The position numbers were made by a program, and so were the translations under genes. 8,221 nucleotides of DNA from an uncultured Candidatus Nemicrothrix sp. (GTDB lineage Bacteria; Actinomycetota; Acidimicrobiia; Acidimicrobiales; Acidimicrobilacustridaceae): NCBI GenBank assembly GCA_903827085.1, contig CAIKHC010000227.1, forward strand, positions 1 to 8,221. Reading direction: 5' to 3'. Below the pieces are notes generated by a model that was not told the DNA's origin, made no database searches, and saw only the letters and a list, made by a program, of their open reading frames with translations. How positions within the stretch are numbered: position 1 is the first letter of the stretch; every line of letters begins with the position of its first letter. This document shows, piece by piece, positions 6,428-8,221 of the stretch.

Positions 6428-6433
6428 GGGGGA
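6428..6433 (+). promoter_or_regulatory. Ribosome binding site of the amidohydrolase
   Basis: GGGGGA just before the ATG at 6437 (five bases from the first four Gs). It selects this ATG over an in-frame start at 6323, whose extra 38 residues are Arg-rich and unlike an amidohydrolase N terminus. Confidence 0.55.
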
Positions 6434-6436
6434 ACC

Positions 6437-8182
6437 ATGGCAGATCTCGTGATTCGAAACGGACTCATTGTTGACGGAACTGGCGCCCCCGGCGTCGTCG
6501 GCGACATCTCGATCACCGATGGGGTCCTTACTCAAGTGGGCGGAACCGTCGCCGAAACCGGTGTGGATGAGATCGACGCCACCGATCGCATCGTGACGCC
6601 CGGGTTTGTCGACGTTCACTCGCATTACGACGGACAGGTCTTCTTTGACAACGCGCTCACCCCAAGTAACGGACACGGCGTCACCACTGTCGTACTTGGC
6701 CTTTGCGGCGTTGGTTTCGCACCGGCTCGCCCAACCGATCACGAAATGCTCATCACCACGATGGAATCGGTCGAAGACATCCCGGGCGATGTCCTGCGAG
6801 TAGGCCTTCCCTGGACATGGGAATCGTTCCCCGAGTTCCTCAATGCGGTCGAGGCAAACAACTACGCGATGAACGTTGCTGCTCAGATCGGTCACATCCC
6901 TGTTCGCTCCTATGTAATGGGTGAACGTGCAATCGCAAACGAACCGGCAACTCCCGAGGACATCGCTGCCATGTCCGCGATTGTTCGCGAAGCAGTCGAC
7001 GCCGGTGCCGTCGGATTCTCAACCTCGCGAGTCCTTGCCCACCGCACTGCAGCGGGAGACCCCGTTCCGGGAACCTTTGCCGCAGAAGACGAACTGTTCG
7101 GTATTGCTGGCGCAATGGCCGATACCGGCCGCAAGGTTGTCTTCCAACTCGCACAAGCCGGCATCGACGGTTTCGAGCCTGAATCCTCAGTTGCCGAAGT
7201 TGAGTGGATGCAACGCCTCTCCGCTGAGACCGGTCTTCCCGTTTCGTTCCTTATCCTTCAGACCGACGGTGCACCCGACCTGTGGCGTCAACTCATGAAC
7301 TCATGCGTTGAAGCCGAGGCCATGGGCGCACATCTTCGACCACAGGTTGCAAACCGTCCGTTCGGCATGCTCCTCGGACTTCCTGTTCGACATCCATTCA
7401 TGAAGCGCAAGACGTTCCGTCGCGTCTACGACGAAACGTCATCGTTTGAAGCGTTGCGCGTGCGCCTTGCCGATCCCGAGATTCGCTCTGCGATCCTTTC
7501 CGAGGAGGACACCGAATTTTCGGGCGACTCCTACGAGGGCATGGGCCTCATCGCCACCTACAAGCCAGACATGGTCTACCCACTTGGCGATGACCTCGAC
7601 TACGAACCGCTTGAGTCCGATTCACTCGCAGCCCGCGCCGCTGCTGCCGGCATCGCTCCTCTCGAGCTGTTCTACGACCTGATGCTCGAGCGTGACGGCG
7701 GAACGATGTTCCTCGTTCCGATGTTCAACTACGCGAACACGAATCAAGACGACATCCTCGAGATGCTCAACCATCCGGCAGCGCTCATCGGCCTCGGCGA
7801 TGGAGGCGCTCACTTGGCAACGATCTGCGATGCGTCAATGCCGACCTATCAGCTCTCCCACTGGGTGAAGGGTCGAGAACGAGGACCTCGCCTGCAACTC
7901 GAAGCAGCGGTCAAGATGCAGACACACGACACTGCCGAGTTCTACGGATTTACTGACCGCGGAACTCTCGAGGTCGGTAAGCGTGCCGATCTCAACGTGA
8001 TCGACATGGAACGTCTCACGCTCACAATGCCTCGGGCCGTTGCCGACCTTCCCACTGGAGCCACACGTCTACTCCAGGATGCCATCGGCTACGACGCCAC
8101 CATCGTGAACGGTGTCATCACTCGTCGCAATGACACCGACACCGGCGCTCGTCCCGGGCATCTCATCCGCGGCTCACGCTAA
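6437..8182 (+). CDS. Amidohydrolase family 3 protein, N-acyl-D-amino-acid-deacylase-like
   Basis: This 581-residue cytosolic metallohydrolase begins MADLVIRNGLIVDGTG, the typical N-terminal beta sandwich of amidohydrolases. The metal-binding HxH is in VDVHSHYDGQ (His61, His63, with Asp65). GLCGVGFAP (88-96) holds Cys90, the place of the bridging Cys in D-aminoacylases. GLGDGGAH (452-459) holds Asp455, the probable catalytic or metal-binding Asp. The C-terminal sandwich closes with GTLEVGKRADLNVIDM (509-524). The later histidine ligands of D-aminoacylases are not evident: the expected strands read KVVFQLAQ (233-240) and LPVSFLILQ (267-275). Similar sequences, as I recall them, occur widely in actinomycetes annotated as N-acyl-D-amino-acid deacylase with no proven substrate. 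In this setting a C-N or C-O bond hydrolysis on a ring-opened ketone, lactone or ester product is possible, but that is inference. It is read away from the second monooxygenase. The stop codon is TAA, and a GC-rich hairpin follows. Confidence 0.88.
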   Translation: MADLVIRNGLIVDGTGAPGVVGDISITDGVLTQVGGTVAETGVDEIDATDRIVTPGFVDVHSHYDGQVFFDNALTPSNGHGVTTVVLGLCGVGFAPARPTDHEMLITTMESVEDIPGDVLRVGLPWTWESFPEFLNAVEANNYAMNVAAQIGHIPVRSYVMGERAIANEPATPEDIAAMSAIVREAVDAGAVGFSTSRVLAHRTAAGDPVPGTFAAEDELFGIAGAMADTGRKVVFQLAQAGIDGFEPESSVAEVEWMQRLSAETGLPVSFLILQTDGAPDLWRQLMNSCVEAEAMGAHLRPQVANRPFGMLLGLPVRHPFMKRKTFRRVYDETSSFEALRVRLADPEIRSAILSEEDTEFSGDSYEGMGLIATYKPDMVYPLGDDLDYEPLESDSLAARAAAAGIAPLELFYDLMLERDGGTMFLVPMFNYANTNQDDILEMLNHPAALIGLGDGGAHLATICDASMPTYQLSHWVKGRERGPRLQLEAAVKMQTHDTAEFYGFTDRGTLEVGKRADLNVIDMERLTLTMPRAVADLPTGATRLLQDAIGYDATIVNGVITRRNDTDTGARPGHLIRGSR

Positions 8183-8205
8183 CTAGGGCTCCAGACGCGA
8201 AGACG

Positions 8206-8221
8206 CCGCCCCAGTGGGCGG
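8206..8221 (+). terminator. GC-rich hairpin after the amidohydrolase, cut by the window edge
   Basis: CCGCCC (8206-8211), loop CAGT, GGGCGG (8216-8221) forms a perfect six-pair stem 23 bases past the stop codon. G8205 might extend it if a C follows beyond the window. Whether a T run follows cannot be seen. Confidence 0.5.

Larger units (their letters stand above)
6302..6436. promoter_or_regulatory. Divergent intergenic region between second monooxygenase and amidohydrolase
   Basis: This 135-base gap must carry both promoters. I find no strong sigma-70-like pair. A short inverted repeat, GCCCA (6375-6379) and TGGGC (6387-6391), lies about 45-60 bases ahead of the amidohydrolase start and is a weak operator candidate. 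It does not share the TTGCGAAA or ACTCAT elements of the other divergent gap. Confidence 0.45.

Noticed and set aside
6323..6436. A 38-residue N-terminal extension of the amidohydrolase
   Set aside because: The residues are Arg-rich and unlike the family; the ATG at 6437 has a G-rich ribosome binding site and starts exactly at the conserved beta sandwich.
1..8221. Mobile element, CRISPR array, tRNA or rRNA
   Set aside because: No transposase or integrase, no regularly spaced repeats, and no tRNA- or rRNA-like sequence was seen; the window is almost fully occupied by metabolic genes.

Overview
The window is gene-dense bacterial DNA with a G+C content in the mid-to-high fifties by eye. It uses ATG and GTG starts, G-rich Shine-Dalgarno sequences, and protein families typical of Actinobacteria that degrade steroids, terpenoids or ketones. 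A marine or freshwater acidimicrobial or mycobacterial-type actinomycete is my best guess. This rests on family and composition only, since no marker gene is present. I see no RNA genes, mobile elements or CRISPR arrays.

Layout, left to right: (1) the 3' part of a FAD-dependent 3-ketosteroid-dehydrogenase-like flavoprotein (+, to 815). (2) A two-gene minus-strand operon (2240 back to 820). It holds a single-domain SnoaL/NTF2-fold protein followed, 32 bases later, by a protein made of two tandem copies of a related fold. (3) A 197-base divergent intergenic region with short repeats. (4) A flavin-dependent Baeyer-Villiger-type monooxygenase (+, 2438-4315). (5) A 17-bp inverted repeat sitting between two convergent genes. 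(6) A second Baeyer-Villiger-type monooxygenase with the long N-terminal extension of 4-hydroxyacetophenone monooxygenase (-, 6301 back to 4358). (7) A 135-base divergent gap. (8) An amidohydrolase of the D-aminoacylase-like family 3 (+, 6437-8182), followed by a GC-rich hairpin at the window edge.

Taken together this looks like part of a catabolic island for a cyclic or aryl ketone, possibly a steroid. A flavin dehydrogenase would adjust ring unsaturation, one or both monooxygenases would insert oxygen next to a ketone to give an ester or lactone, and the NTF2-fold proteins and the metallohydrolase are candidates for isomerisation, hydration or ring opening. The order of steps and the substrate are inference. 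Every neighbouring transcription unit runs in the opposite direction, so the set is not one operon and would need shared regulators acting at the two divergent promoter regions.

The most unusual points are the three related NTF2-fold modules in one operon (two of them fused), the back-to-back pair of diverged HAPMO-type monooxygenases, the amidohydrolase without the usual metal-binding histidines, and the hairpins placed inside opposing coding ends.
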